Shown: positions 6,691-12,333 of the stretch, in pieces
How the letters are laid out: each line of letters starts with the position of its first letter
Position numbering within the stretch: position 1 is the stretch's first letter
Source: Bacteroidaceae bacterium
GTDB lineage: Bacteria > Bacteroidota > Bacteroidia > Bacteroidales > Bacteroidaceae
Assembly (NCBI GenBank): GCA_900769765.1
Contig: CAAGHW010000108.1
Coordinates: 1-12,333 of the forward strand
DNA: 12,333 nt
Direction of reading: 5' to 3'
The notes under the pieces: generated by a model
The model's database searches: none
Seen by the model: the letters and a program-made list of their open reading frames with translations, nothing else
What the model was told of the DNA's origin: nothing
Made by a program: the position numbers and the translations under genes

Positions 6691-7290
6691 ATGAAAAATA
6701 TCAAGAAAAATTCTATTATCGCAATTACATTTGCCTCACTTTTCGCATTCGCACAATGTACTCCACAGGCAACACAAGAGGAGCCGGTACAACCTGTACA
6801 GACAGTACAGGCAGCACCATCCCTGAAAGTTGCTTATGTAAACCTTGATTCTCTCATGAGCAAATACAATCTTGCACAGGACATCAACAAGGAGATGATG
6901 CGTAAGGAAGAGGACATCAAGATGAAATTGACCGAGAAATACAAGGTTCTCCAAGCCGACCAGGCCGACTTTGAACTGAAATACAAGAACAATGTCTATG
7001 CGACCCCCGAGCGCGCACAGAGCGAATACAACCGCATAGTACAGATGGAACAGGAGATTGTACAGCTCGAGCAGAGCCTTACCCTTGAGTTTGAAAAAGA
7101 GGGACTGCTCAAGAACCAGGCTCTACGCGACTCTATCAACAAATATATGATAGAATACAACAAGGACAAAGGTTACGATTTCATCATCACCAAACTCGGC
7201 GAGAACCTTCTTTATGCAAACCCTGCATACGACATTACAAAAGAGGTTACAAACGGCTTGAATGCGCGTTACGCTGAAAAAAACAAGTAA
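6691..7290 (+). CDS. OmpH/Skp-family periplasmic protein, 199 aa
   Basis: Member of the OmpH/Skp family of periplasmic chaperones that hold unfolded outer-membrane proteins. It has a signal sequence (residues 1-22, KNIKKN then a hydrophobic stretch) ending at FAFAQC; Cys23 could be lipidated, although Gln at -1 is atypical. A Pro/Gln/Val-rich linker (25-45) follows, then the family opening strand KVAYVNLDSLMSKY (46-59), a charged coiled coil (about 62-145) and the closing block GYDFIITKLG with ENLLYANPAYDITKEV (161-186). It is not next to bamA or lpxD, where canonical skp usually sits, so this is probably a paralogue. It is the second gene of an operon with the 76-aa membrane protein and is closed by the terminator at 7309. 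Confidence 0.88.
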   Translation: MKNIKKNSIIAITFASLFAFAQCTPQATQEEPVQPVQTVQAAPSLKVAYVNLDSLMSKYNLAQDINKEMMRKEEDIKMKLTEKYKVLQADQADFELKYKNNVYATPERAQSEYNRIVQMEQEIVQLEQSLTLEFEKEGLLKNQALRDSINKYMIEYNKDKGYDFIITKLGENLLYANPAYDITKEVTNGLNARYAEKNK

Positions 7291-7308
7291 TATCGACACA
7301 AATCCACT

Positions 7309-7350
7309 CATCGGCAATGGTCACAAACCGTTGCCGATGATTATTTTTAT
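7309..7350 (+). terminator. Intrinsic terminator of the OmpH-like gene
   Basis: CATCGGCAA (7309-7317) pairs perfectly with TTGCCGATG (7331-7339), extended by a T-G wobble and GGT/ACC around a 5-base loop, then a T-rich tract (TTATTTTTAT, 7341-7350). It begins 19 bases after the stop codon. Confidence 0.88.
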
Positions 7351-7368
7351 AAATATTATCACTTTTCT

Positions 7369-7421
7369 TTCGCCCTTACAATTTTTAATTTATATATTCG
7401 CACAGTAATAGCCGTTACTGT
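7369..7421 (+). promoter_or_regulatory. aspA promoter with operator-like inverted repeat
   Basis: A near-consensus promoter, TTCG (7369-7372), 20 bases, TATATTCG (7393-7400), is followed directly by ACAGTAA-N6-TTACTGT (7402-7421), a perfect 7-bp inverted repeat. The repeat covers the predicted transcript start near 7406. Its geometry, two half-sites with a 6-base spacer, is that of Crp/Fnr-family sites. The remaining leader to the ATG (7422-7480) holds an AT-rich 12-base palindrome at 7447-7458 and no ribosome site. Confidence 0.45.
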
Positions 7422-7480
7422 ACAGAGAACAAAACGACAGCTATTCCTATTATAATAGAAAACCATATAATAAAAATATC

Positions 7481-8896
7481 ATGAAGACACGTCTTGAACA
7501 TGATTCATTGGGTGAGATACAGGTACCTGCGGATGCCTACTATGGAGCGCAGACCTTGAGAGCGATGGTAAACTTCAAGGACATAAGCGGTATCACCATC
7601 AGCGACCACCCCTACTACGTAAAGGCACTTGCAATGGTAAAGTGGGCTGCAGCCCATGCGAACGTATCGCTCGGAACACTCGATGAGGAGATTGGTACAG
7701 CCATTAAAAAGGCTTGTGAGGAGATTATGGAGGGAGCCTTGTTGGACCAGTTCCCTGTTGACCTGATACAAGGAGGCGCCGGAACATCGACCAACATGAA
7801 CATAAACGAAGTTGTAGCCAACCGCGCACTCGAGATACTCGGTCACAAGAAAGGCGAATATCAATATTGCCACCCCAACGACCATGTAAACCTGTCGCAA
7901 TCGACAAACGACGCATTCCCTACATCATTCAAGCTGTGCTTCATTCTGCACAACGAAGATCTTGTACGCGAATTGAAACGCCTTATCGAAGCATTCCGCG
8001 CAAAAGGCAAAGAGTTCGACAAGATTCTTAAGATGGGACGCACACAGTTGCAGGATGCCGTTCCTATGACTTTGGGACAGGAGTTCGAGGCTTTCGCCGT
8101 TACACTCGACGAGGAAGTGAGCCGACTCAACGAGATGGCACGCCTGTTCCTTGAGGTGAACATGGGTGCGACAGCCATCGGTACAGGTATCAACACCGAG
8201 CCGGGATATGCACAGGCCTGCGTAGATGCGCTTCGCGCCATATCAGGCAAACCGTTCATTCTCGCCGGCAACCTTGTAGAGGCAACTCCCGATGCCGGTT
8301 CATCGGTAATGTACTCATCGGCACTCAAACGATTGGCAGTAAAACTCTCAAAGATATGCAACGACTTGCGTCTGCTTTCAAGCGGCCCACGTTGCGGTTT
8401 GAACGAAATCAACCTGCCACCGATGCAGCCCGGTTCAAGTATCATGCCAGGCAAGGTGAACCCCGTTATCCCTGAAGTGGTGAACCAGATTTGTTTCCGC
8501 GTTATCGGCAACGACCTCACCGTCACCTTCGCAGCCGAAGCAGGACAGTTGCAGCTCAACGTAATGGAGCCTGTTATGGTACACGCCATAATATCATCTA
8601 TCCGCATGCTTTTGCGAGGCATGACACGTCTGCGCGTGCTATGCGTCGACGGCATCACCGCCAACGAGGGACACTGCAAGGAACTTGTAATGGGAAGCAT
8701 TGGTATTGTCACAGCCCTCAACCCCGTATTGGGTTATGAGAATAGTGCCAAGATTGCAAAACGCGCACTCAAGGAGAACCGCAGCGTCTATGACCTTGTA
8801 CTCGAAGAAGGCTTGCTCTCAAAAGAGGAACTCGACGAACTGTTGCGCCCCGAAAACATGATTTCTCCGCACAAGATGCCGACAAAGAGATATTGA
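7481..8896 (+). CDS. aspA: Aspartate ammonia-lyase (aspartase), 471 aa
   Basis: Reversible L-aspartate to fumarate plus ammonia, a homotetrameric cytosolic enzyme. It belongs to the fumarase/aspartase superfamily and shows GTSTNMNINE (101-110), STNDAFPT (141-148), TQLQDAVPMTLGQEF (188-202) and the signature GSSIMPGKVNP (318-328), whose Ser residues include the catalytic base. It reads as aspartase rather than fumarase C because of VPADAYYG..TLRA near the N-terminus, KMGRTQLQDAVPMTLGQEF, GPRCGLNEINLP (302-313) and the terminal KRY, all closely like E. coli AspA (478 aa). In anaerobes with fumarate respiration the product serves as electron acceptor. It has its own predicted promoter and operator-like repeat. 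Downstream is a perfect 20-bp hairpin, then clpB. Confidence 0.93.
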   Translation: MKTRLEHDSLGEIQVPADAYYGAQTLRAMVNFKDISGITISDHPYYVKALAMVKWAAAHANVSLGTLDEEIGTAIKKACEEIMEGALLDQFPVDLIQGGAGTSTNMNINEVVANRALEILGHKKGEYQYCHPNDHVNLSQSTNDAFPTSFKLCFILHNEDLVRELKRLIEAFRAKGKEFDKILKMGRTQLQDAVPMTLGQEFEAFAVTLDEEVSRLNEMARLFLEVNMGATAIGTGINTEPGYAQACVDALRAISGKPFILAGNLVEATPDAGSSVMYSSALKRLAVKLSKICNDLRLLSSGPRCGLNEINLPPMQPGSSIMPGKVNPVIPEVVNQICFRVIGNDLTVTFAAEAGQLQLNVMEPVMVHAIISSIRMLLRGMTRLRVLCVDGITANEGHCKELVMGSIGIVTALNPVLGYENSAKIAKRALKENRSVYDLVLEEGLLSKEELDELLRPENMISPHKMPTKRY

Positions 8897-8912
8897 TAAA
8901 GAAACAACCCAT

Positions 8913-8956
8913 TATAACAAATCAAGGAACGCGATTGCGTTCCTTGATTTGTTATA
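8913..8956. terminator. Perfect 20-bp hairpin after aspA
   Basis: A 20-base arm (8913-8932, containing AACAAATCAAGGAACGC) and its exact reverse complement (8937-8956) flank the 4-base loop GATT. It begins 17 bases after the aspA stop and is the likely transcript end of aspA, but no T run follows on either strand. It could therefore be a transcript-stabilising structure or part of the clpB leader. Confidence 0.55.
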
Positions 8957-8961
8957 TATGC

Positions 8962-8988
8962 CATTATGGCGCGAAATACGCCATAATG
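8962..8988. promoter_or_regulatory. Perfect 10-7-10 inverted repeat upstream of clpB
   Basis: CATTATGGCG (8962-8971), spacer CGAAATA, CGCCATAATG (8979-8988). It is not the CIRCE element (TTAGCACTC-N9-GAGTGCTAA) and lies 60 bases before the clpB start codon. I find no TTTG/TAnnTTTG promoter for clpB, so this repeat is a candidate operator for stress control of clpB; that role is inferred. Confidence 0.45.
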
Positions 8989-9033
8989 ACACGCAAAACC
9001 CATTTGGTTTGTTCTTTGTTATATCTCAATCGA

Positions 9034-9039
9034 AAGGAG
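9034..9039 (+). promoter_or_regulatory. Strong Shine-Dalgarno of clpB
   Basis: AAGGAG lies at 9034-9039, nine bases before the ATG at 9049. It fixes the start and stands out because the other genes here show no such site. Confidence 0.7.
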
Positions 9040-9048
9040 ATTTAAGAT

Positions 9049-11637
9049 ATGAACTTTAACAAATTTACAAACAAAGCCCAAGAGGCAATTCAGGAAGCTG
9101 TAAACATAACACAGAGCTATGGACAGCAAGTGATTGAACCTGCACATATAATGGGAGGAGTTCTGAAGAGCGGCGAACAGATAATCTCTTTCCTTTTACA
9201 GAAGTCAGGCTGCAATATAAATAAGATAAAAAGCGAGGTGAACAGCCTCATAGCATCTCTACCTAAGGTGAGCGGTGGCGACCCCTATTTCAGCAGGGAG
9301 AGCAACAAAGTGCTGAGCAAAGCCGAAGAGATTGCAAAGAAATATGGTGACGAATTCGTTTCGATAGAACCGTTGCTGCTTGCAATATCCGAAGTGGAGA
9401 GCCCTACTGCAAAGATACTCAACAGCAACGGTGCGAACAGAAACGAGCTTGAAAAAGCCATAAAGGAGTTGCGACAAGGCGAGAACGTAAAAACGCAGAG
9501 TGCCGAAGAGAACTATCAGGCATTGGAGAAATACGCCATCAACCTCAACGACGCAGCCAAGAGCGGAAAGCTCGACCCCGTCATAGGCCGCGACGACGAA
9601 ATAAGACGCATACTGCAGATTCTGAGCCGACGCACCAAGAACAACCCCATACTCATTGGCGAGCCGGGAACGGGAAAGACCGCCATTGCCGAAGGACTTG
9701 CACACCGTCTTGTAAGAGGCGATGTACCCGATAACCTGCGCGACAAGCAGATTTATTCGCTCGACATGGGCGCATTGGTTGCCGGAGCAAAATACAAGGG
9801 TGAATTTGAAGAACGACTTAAAGCCGTAATAAACGAGGTGACAAAGGCCGACGGACGAATAATACTTTTCATTGATGAGATACATACCCTTGTTGGAGCA
9901 GGCAAAGGCGAAGGAGCCATGGATGCGGCAAACATACTGAAACCTGCATTGGCACGTGGCGAACTGCGCTCGATTGGTGCGACAACACTCGACGAATACC
10001 AGAAATACTTTGAGAAGGACAAGGCGCTTGAACGACGTTTCCAGAGTGTAATGGTGAACGAGCCCGACAAGATGAGCAGCATCTCCATCCTACGCGGATT
10101 GAAGGAACGCTACGAGAACCACCACAAGGTACGCATACAGGACGATGCCCTGATAGCAGCCGTGACACTCAGCGACCGCTACATAACAGAGCGTTTCCTT
10201 CCCGACAAGGCCATAGACCTCATTGACGAGGCTGCCTCAAAGCTACGCATGGAGCGCGACTCGCTCCCCGAAGAACTCGACGAGATTTCACGCCACATCA
10301 AACAGCTCGAAATTGAGCGCGAGGCGATAAAACGTGAGAAGAACGAGCCTAAGCTCGAGATGCTCGGCAAGGAGATTTCCACCCTGAAGGAACAAGAGAA
10401 GGAAAAACGCGCCAAGTGGCAACAGGAGAAAGAACTTGCCGACCGCATACAGAGTGCAAAGCACGAGATTGAAGAGCTGAAATTCGAGGCCGAAAGAGCC
10501 GAGCGCGAGGGTGACTACGGACGTGTTGCCGAAATAAGATACGGTAAAATAAAGGAACTTGAAACAGACATTGCTGCAACACAAGAGAAACTACGCGAGG
10601 CACAAGGCGCAACAGCCATGATAAAAGAGGAAGTTACCGCCGAAGACATAGCAGATGTCGTTTCGCGCTGGACAGGCATACCCGTAAGCAAGATGTTACA
10701 GAGCGAACGCGAGAAGCTGCTGACACTCGAAGAGGAGCTGCACAAAAGAGTCATTGGACAGGAAGAGGCAATCCAGGCCGTCAGCGATGCCGTACGCCGT
10801 AGCCGCGCAGGCCTGCAAGACCCCAAGCGCCCTATCGGCTCGTTCATATTCCTTGGCACGACAGGCGTGGGAAAGACCGAGCTTGCAAAGGCCCTGGCAA
10901 CATACCTGTTCAACGACGAGTCGCTGATGACAAGAATTGACATGAGCGAATATCAGGAGAAATTCTCCGTTTCGCGCCTTATTGGTGCGCCTCCGGGATA
11001 TGTGGGTTATGACGAGGGCGGACAGCTTACCGAAGCCGTTCGACGCAAGCCCTACTCCGTTGTCCTGTTCGACGAGATTGAGAAGGCACACCCCGATGTA
11101 TTCAACATACTGCTGCAGGTGCTCGACGACGGCCGTCTCACCGACAACAAAGGCCGCGTGGTGAACTTCAAGAACACCATTATAATAATGACAAGCAATT
11201 TAGGCAGTGCCTACATTCAGGAACAGTTCGAGAAGATAAACAACAGCAACAGAGAGGCTATCATCGAGGATACAAAGGAAAAGATTATGGAGATGTTGAA
11301 AAAGACAATCCGTCCCGAGTTCCTCAACCGCATCGACGAGACAATAATGTTCACGCCGCTGAACGAAGAGGAGATTGAACAGATAGTACGTCTGCAGGCT
11401 GCAGCAATAACCAACATTCTCAAAGAGAACGAAGTTACGCTGAAGATAACCGACAATGCCATCAAGTTCATTGCAAAAGCAGGTTTTGACCCCGAGTTCG
11501 GTGCGCGACCGATAAAAAGAGCCATACAGAAGTTCCTGCTCAACGACCTGTCGAAGCAACTGCTTGCCGGAGCCATCGACAAGGCAGAGCCGGTCACTGT
11601 TGACGCAAACGAAGAGATGCTGATATTCAGTAATTAA
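9049..11637 (+). CDS. clpB: ATP-dependent disaggregase ClpB (Hsp104), 862 aa
   Basis: Hexameric AAA+ chaperone that threads aggregated proteins through its pore, together with DnaK/DnaJ/GrpE. Domains in order: N-terminal Clp repeats (about 1-145); first ATPase with Walker A GEPGTGKT (204-211), pore Tyr249 (KYKG), Walker B ILFIDE (272-277) and the LERRF arginine fingers (R329, R330); coiled-coil M domain (about 401-525), which separates ClpB from ClpA/ClpC; second ATPase with Walker A GTTGVGKT (603-610), pore GYVG (650-653), Walker B VVLFDE (671-676) and the RPEFLNRID sensor region (755-763); then the C-terminal D2-small domain. No ClpP-binding IGL loop was noted. Length is normal. A strong ribosome site supports the start, and the two palindromes upstream suggest dedicated control. 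It ends in a strong terminator. Confidence 0.98.
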   Translation: MNFNKFTNKAQEAIQEAVNITQSYGQQVIEPAHIMGGVLKSGEQIISFLLQKSGCNINKIKSEVNSLIASLPKVSGGDPYFSRESNKVLSKAEEIAKKYGDEFVSIEPLLLAISEVESPTAKILNSNGANRNELEKAIKELRQGENVKTQSAEENYQALEKYAINLNDAAKSGKLDPVIGRDDEIRRILQILSRRTKNNPILIGEPGTGKTAIAEGLAHRLVRGDVPDNLRDKQIYSLDMGALVAGAKYKGEFEERLKAVINEVTKADGRIILFIDEIHTLVGAGKGEGAMDAANILKPALARGELRSIGATTLDEYQKYFEKDKALERRFQSVMVNEPDKMSSISILRGLKERYENHHKVRIQDDALIAAVTLSDRYITERFLPDKAIDLIDEAASKLRMERDSLPEELDEISRHIKQLEIEREAIKREKNEPKLEMLGKEISTLKEQEKEKRAKWQQEKELADRIQSAKHEIEELKFEAERAEREGDYGRVAEIRYGKIKELETDIAATQEKLREAQGATAMIKEEVTAEDIADVVSRWTGIPVSKMLQSEREKLLTLEEELHKRVIGQEEAIQAVSDAVRRSRAGLQDPKRPIGSFIFLGTTGVGKTELAKALATYLFNDESLMTRIDMSEYQEKFSVSRLIGAPPGYVGYDEGGQLTEAVRRKPYSVVLFDEIEKAHPDVFNILLQVLDDGRLTDNKGRVVNFKNTIIIMTSNLGSAYIQEQFEKINNSNREAIIEDTKEKIMEMLKKTIRPEFLNRIDETIMFTPLNEEEIEQIVRLQAAAITNILKENEVTLKITDNAIKFIAKAGFDPEFGARPIKRAIQKFLLNDLSKQLLAGAIDKAEPVTVDANEEMLIFSN

Positions 11638-11674
11638 CAAAAAAAGTTTCGGAAATTTTCCGAAACTTTTTTTG
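11638..11674. terminator. Bidirectional terminator between clpB and the 59-aa gene
   Basis: Nearly perfect dyad centred at 11656: seven A, GTTTCGGAAA, T, TTTCCGAAAC, seven T. It starts right after the clpB stop and ends 8 bases from the stop of the convergent 59-aa gene. The symmetrical A/T flanks give a T run on both strands. Confidence 0.92.
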
Positions 11675-11681
11675 TCTTTTA

Positions 11682-11861
11682 TTACCCAAGCAGACGTGGT
11701 GAAGCCGTAAGACTGACAACCATTAGCAGTATCAATACAACTGCAATGACAACCATAGCAACAGTCTTTATTGTTTGTTTACGCTTCAACGCAGCCTTGC
11801 GCTTGCGGTCCTTCTCTATACGGGCAGGACTTTTCTTTTTAGTATTCTGTTTTGTAGCCAT
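11682..11861 (-). CDS. Small basic single-pass membrane protein, 59 aa
   Basis: I do not recognise the family. Starting at ATG 11861, the protein has a very basic N-terminal third (MATKQNTKKKSPARIEKD, then RKRKAALKRKQ, residues 19-29), one strongly hydrophobic segment (about 33-51, TVAMVVIAVVLILLMVVSL) and a short tail ASPRLLG. By the positive-inside rule the basic N-terminus should be cytoplasmic. Its stop is TAA at 11682-11684, directly before the shared terminator, which supports it as a real gene. It lies downstream of aspS on the same strand, separated by 144 bases. No promoter match is clear, so expression from aspS read-through is possible. Confidence 0.7.
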   Translation of the reverse strand: MATKQNTKKKSPARIEKDRKRKAALKRKQTIKTVAMVVIAVVLILLMVVSLTASPRLLG

Positions 11862-11884
11862 TTTCTTTATTATTTCATATAAAG

Positions 11885-12000
11885 GATGAATAAAAAGATG
11901 AAGTTCATGGTTTGCGTAGCCTGAAGAACTGCAGTTTACTAAATGTAAATGAGGATTTTGAGGGCAAGCATAACGCAGAAATTCGCTTTTTAGTCATTCT
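11885..12000 (-). repeat. Possible dispersed repeat or pseudo-coding element between aspS and the 59-aa gene
   Basis: This gap holds no recognisable gene. On the minus strand a 30-codon frame (11905-11997) reads MTKKRISALCLPSK, SSFTFSKLQ and FFRLRKP; it is followed by a hydrophobic-looking AT-rich stretch. The peptide style reminds me of spurious short proteins annotated from a small repeat in Bacteroidales genomes; this is recollection, not checked. The DNA also contains a 10-bp palindrome AACTGCAGTT (11927-11936), a small hairpin TTTAC-TAAAT-GTAAA, and TGCGT/ACGCA arms that could enclose both, so a folded RNA is an alternative. Confidence 0.3.
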
Positions 12001-12005
12001 CAAAT

Positions 12006-12333
12006 TCACTTTTCCTTGATATCAACAAGTATATTCAACTCATCGAGCTGCGCAGGCTCAAGAACCGACGGCGCATCAATCATTGTATCGCGACCAGAGT
12101 TGTTCTTTGGGAATGCGATACAGTCGCGGATTGAATCAAGACCTGCAAAGAGGCTCACCCAACGGTCGAGACCGTATGCAAGACCACCATGAGGAGGCGC
12201 ACCATACTTGAACGCATCGAGCAACCAGCCGAACTGCTGCTGCGCACGCTCAGGAGTAAAGCCAAGAAGCGCGAACATCTTGTTCTGCAACTCGCTGTCG
12301 AAGATTCTGATAGAACCGCCACCGACCTCAACA
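12006..12333 (-). CDS. aspS: Aspartate-tRNA ligase, C-terminal part (runs off the window)
   Basis: The last 108 codons of a class II aminoacyl-tRNA synthetase that charges tRNA-Asp with aspartate in the cytosol. The visible part, GGGSIRIFDSELQ near the edge, the helix QQQFGWLLDAFKYG, then PPHGGLAYGLDRWVSLFAG and IRDCIAFPKN, corresponds to class II motif 3 (G-L-D-R, ATP binding) and the bacterial AspS C-terminal FPKN block. The gene stays open to position 12333, so start and anticodon-binding domain are outside. It ends DIKEK-stop. Confidence 0.96.
   Translation of the reverse strand, partial: VEVGGGSIRIFDSELQNKMFALLGFTPERAQQQFGWLLDAFKYGAPPHGGLAYGLDRWVSLFAGLDSIRDCIAFPKNNSGRDTMIDAPSVLEPAQLDELNILVDIKEK

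Noticed and set aside
7861..8721. 286-codon minus-strand frame opposite aspA
   Set aside because: Ser/Arg-rich shadow of a highly conserved gene, with no recognisable fold.
7481..8896. Assignment as fumarase C
   Set aside because: Same superfamily signature, but the N-terminal block, GPRCGLNEINLP and terminal KRY match aspartase.
11893..11920. Short plus-strand ATG frame after AAAGG (starting near 11887)
   Set aside because: Only about a dozen codons, with no support beyond a ribosome-site-like AAAGG.
1..12333. Mobile element, defence system or CRISPR array
   Set aside because: No transposase, integrase, nuclease-toxin pair or direct-repeat array is visible; every long frame is accounted for by core genes.

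Overview
The window reads as ordinary chromosomal core sequence from an anaerobic, gut-type member of the Bacteroidales (Bacteroides/Prevotella-like). Four things suggest this. The tRNA pair is driven by a textbook Bacteroidetes promoter (TTTG, 20 bases, TACCTTTG). Most start codons lack a strong Shine-Dalgarno sequence. Several proteins belong to families I know from Bacteroidales: the small FPNTHVGGN membrane protein, the C-terminal-Tyr guanine deaminase and the beta-helix lipoprotein. The set aspA, pepD, nadC, rlmH, clpB and aspS is typical housekeeping content. I see no insertion sequence, phage gene, CRISPR array or defence cassette.

Layout. 22-195 holds two tRNA genes on the minus strand, Ser(GCU) then Glu(CUC), with their promoter at 227-258. 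376-1320 (+) is a GNAT/FemAB-like acetyltransferase whose 3' end overlaps a convergent guanine deaminase (1310-1777, -) by 11 bases. nadC (1893-2744, -) has its own promoter and intrinsic terminator and is divergent from rlmH (2856-3329, +). rlmH runs tail to tail, 6 bases apart, into a beta-helix lipoprotein (3336-4778, -), which lies downstream of pepD (4861-6318, -).

The right half starts with a two-gene plus-strand unit: a 76-aa membrane protein (6457-6687) and an OmpH/Skp-like periplasmic protein (6691-7290), closed by a terminator. Then come aspA (7481-8896, +), with an operator-like inverted repeat at its predicted promoter, and clpB (9049-11637, +), whose leader holds a perfect 20-bp hairpin and a perfect 10-7-10 inverted repeat. 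A symmetrical terminator (11638-11674) serves both clpB and a convergent 59-aa membrane protein (11682-11861, -). Between that protein and aspS (12006 to the window edge, -) lies a 140-base stretch resembling a small dispersed repeat or pseudo-coding element.

Functionally the genes cover tRNA supply and charging (tRNA-Ser, tRNA-Glu, aspS), ribosome maturation (rlmH), NAD synthesis (nadC), purine salvage (guaD), dipeptide use (pepD), aspartate to fumarate conversion (aspA, feeding fumarate respiration in such anaerobes), envelope proteins and protein disaggregation (clpB). They do not form one pathway. I found no convincing novel system. The most interesting signals are regulatory: the aspA operator, the clpB leader palindromes and the segment between the 59-aa gene and aspS.
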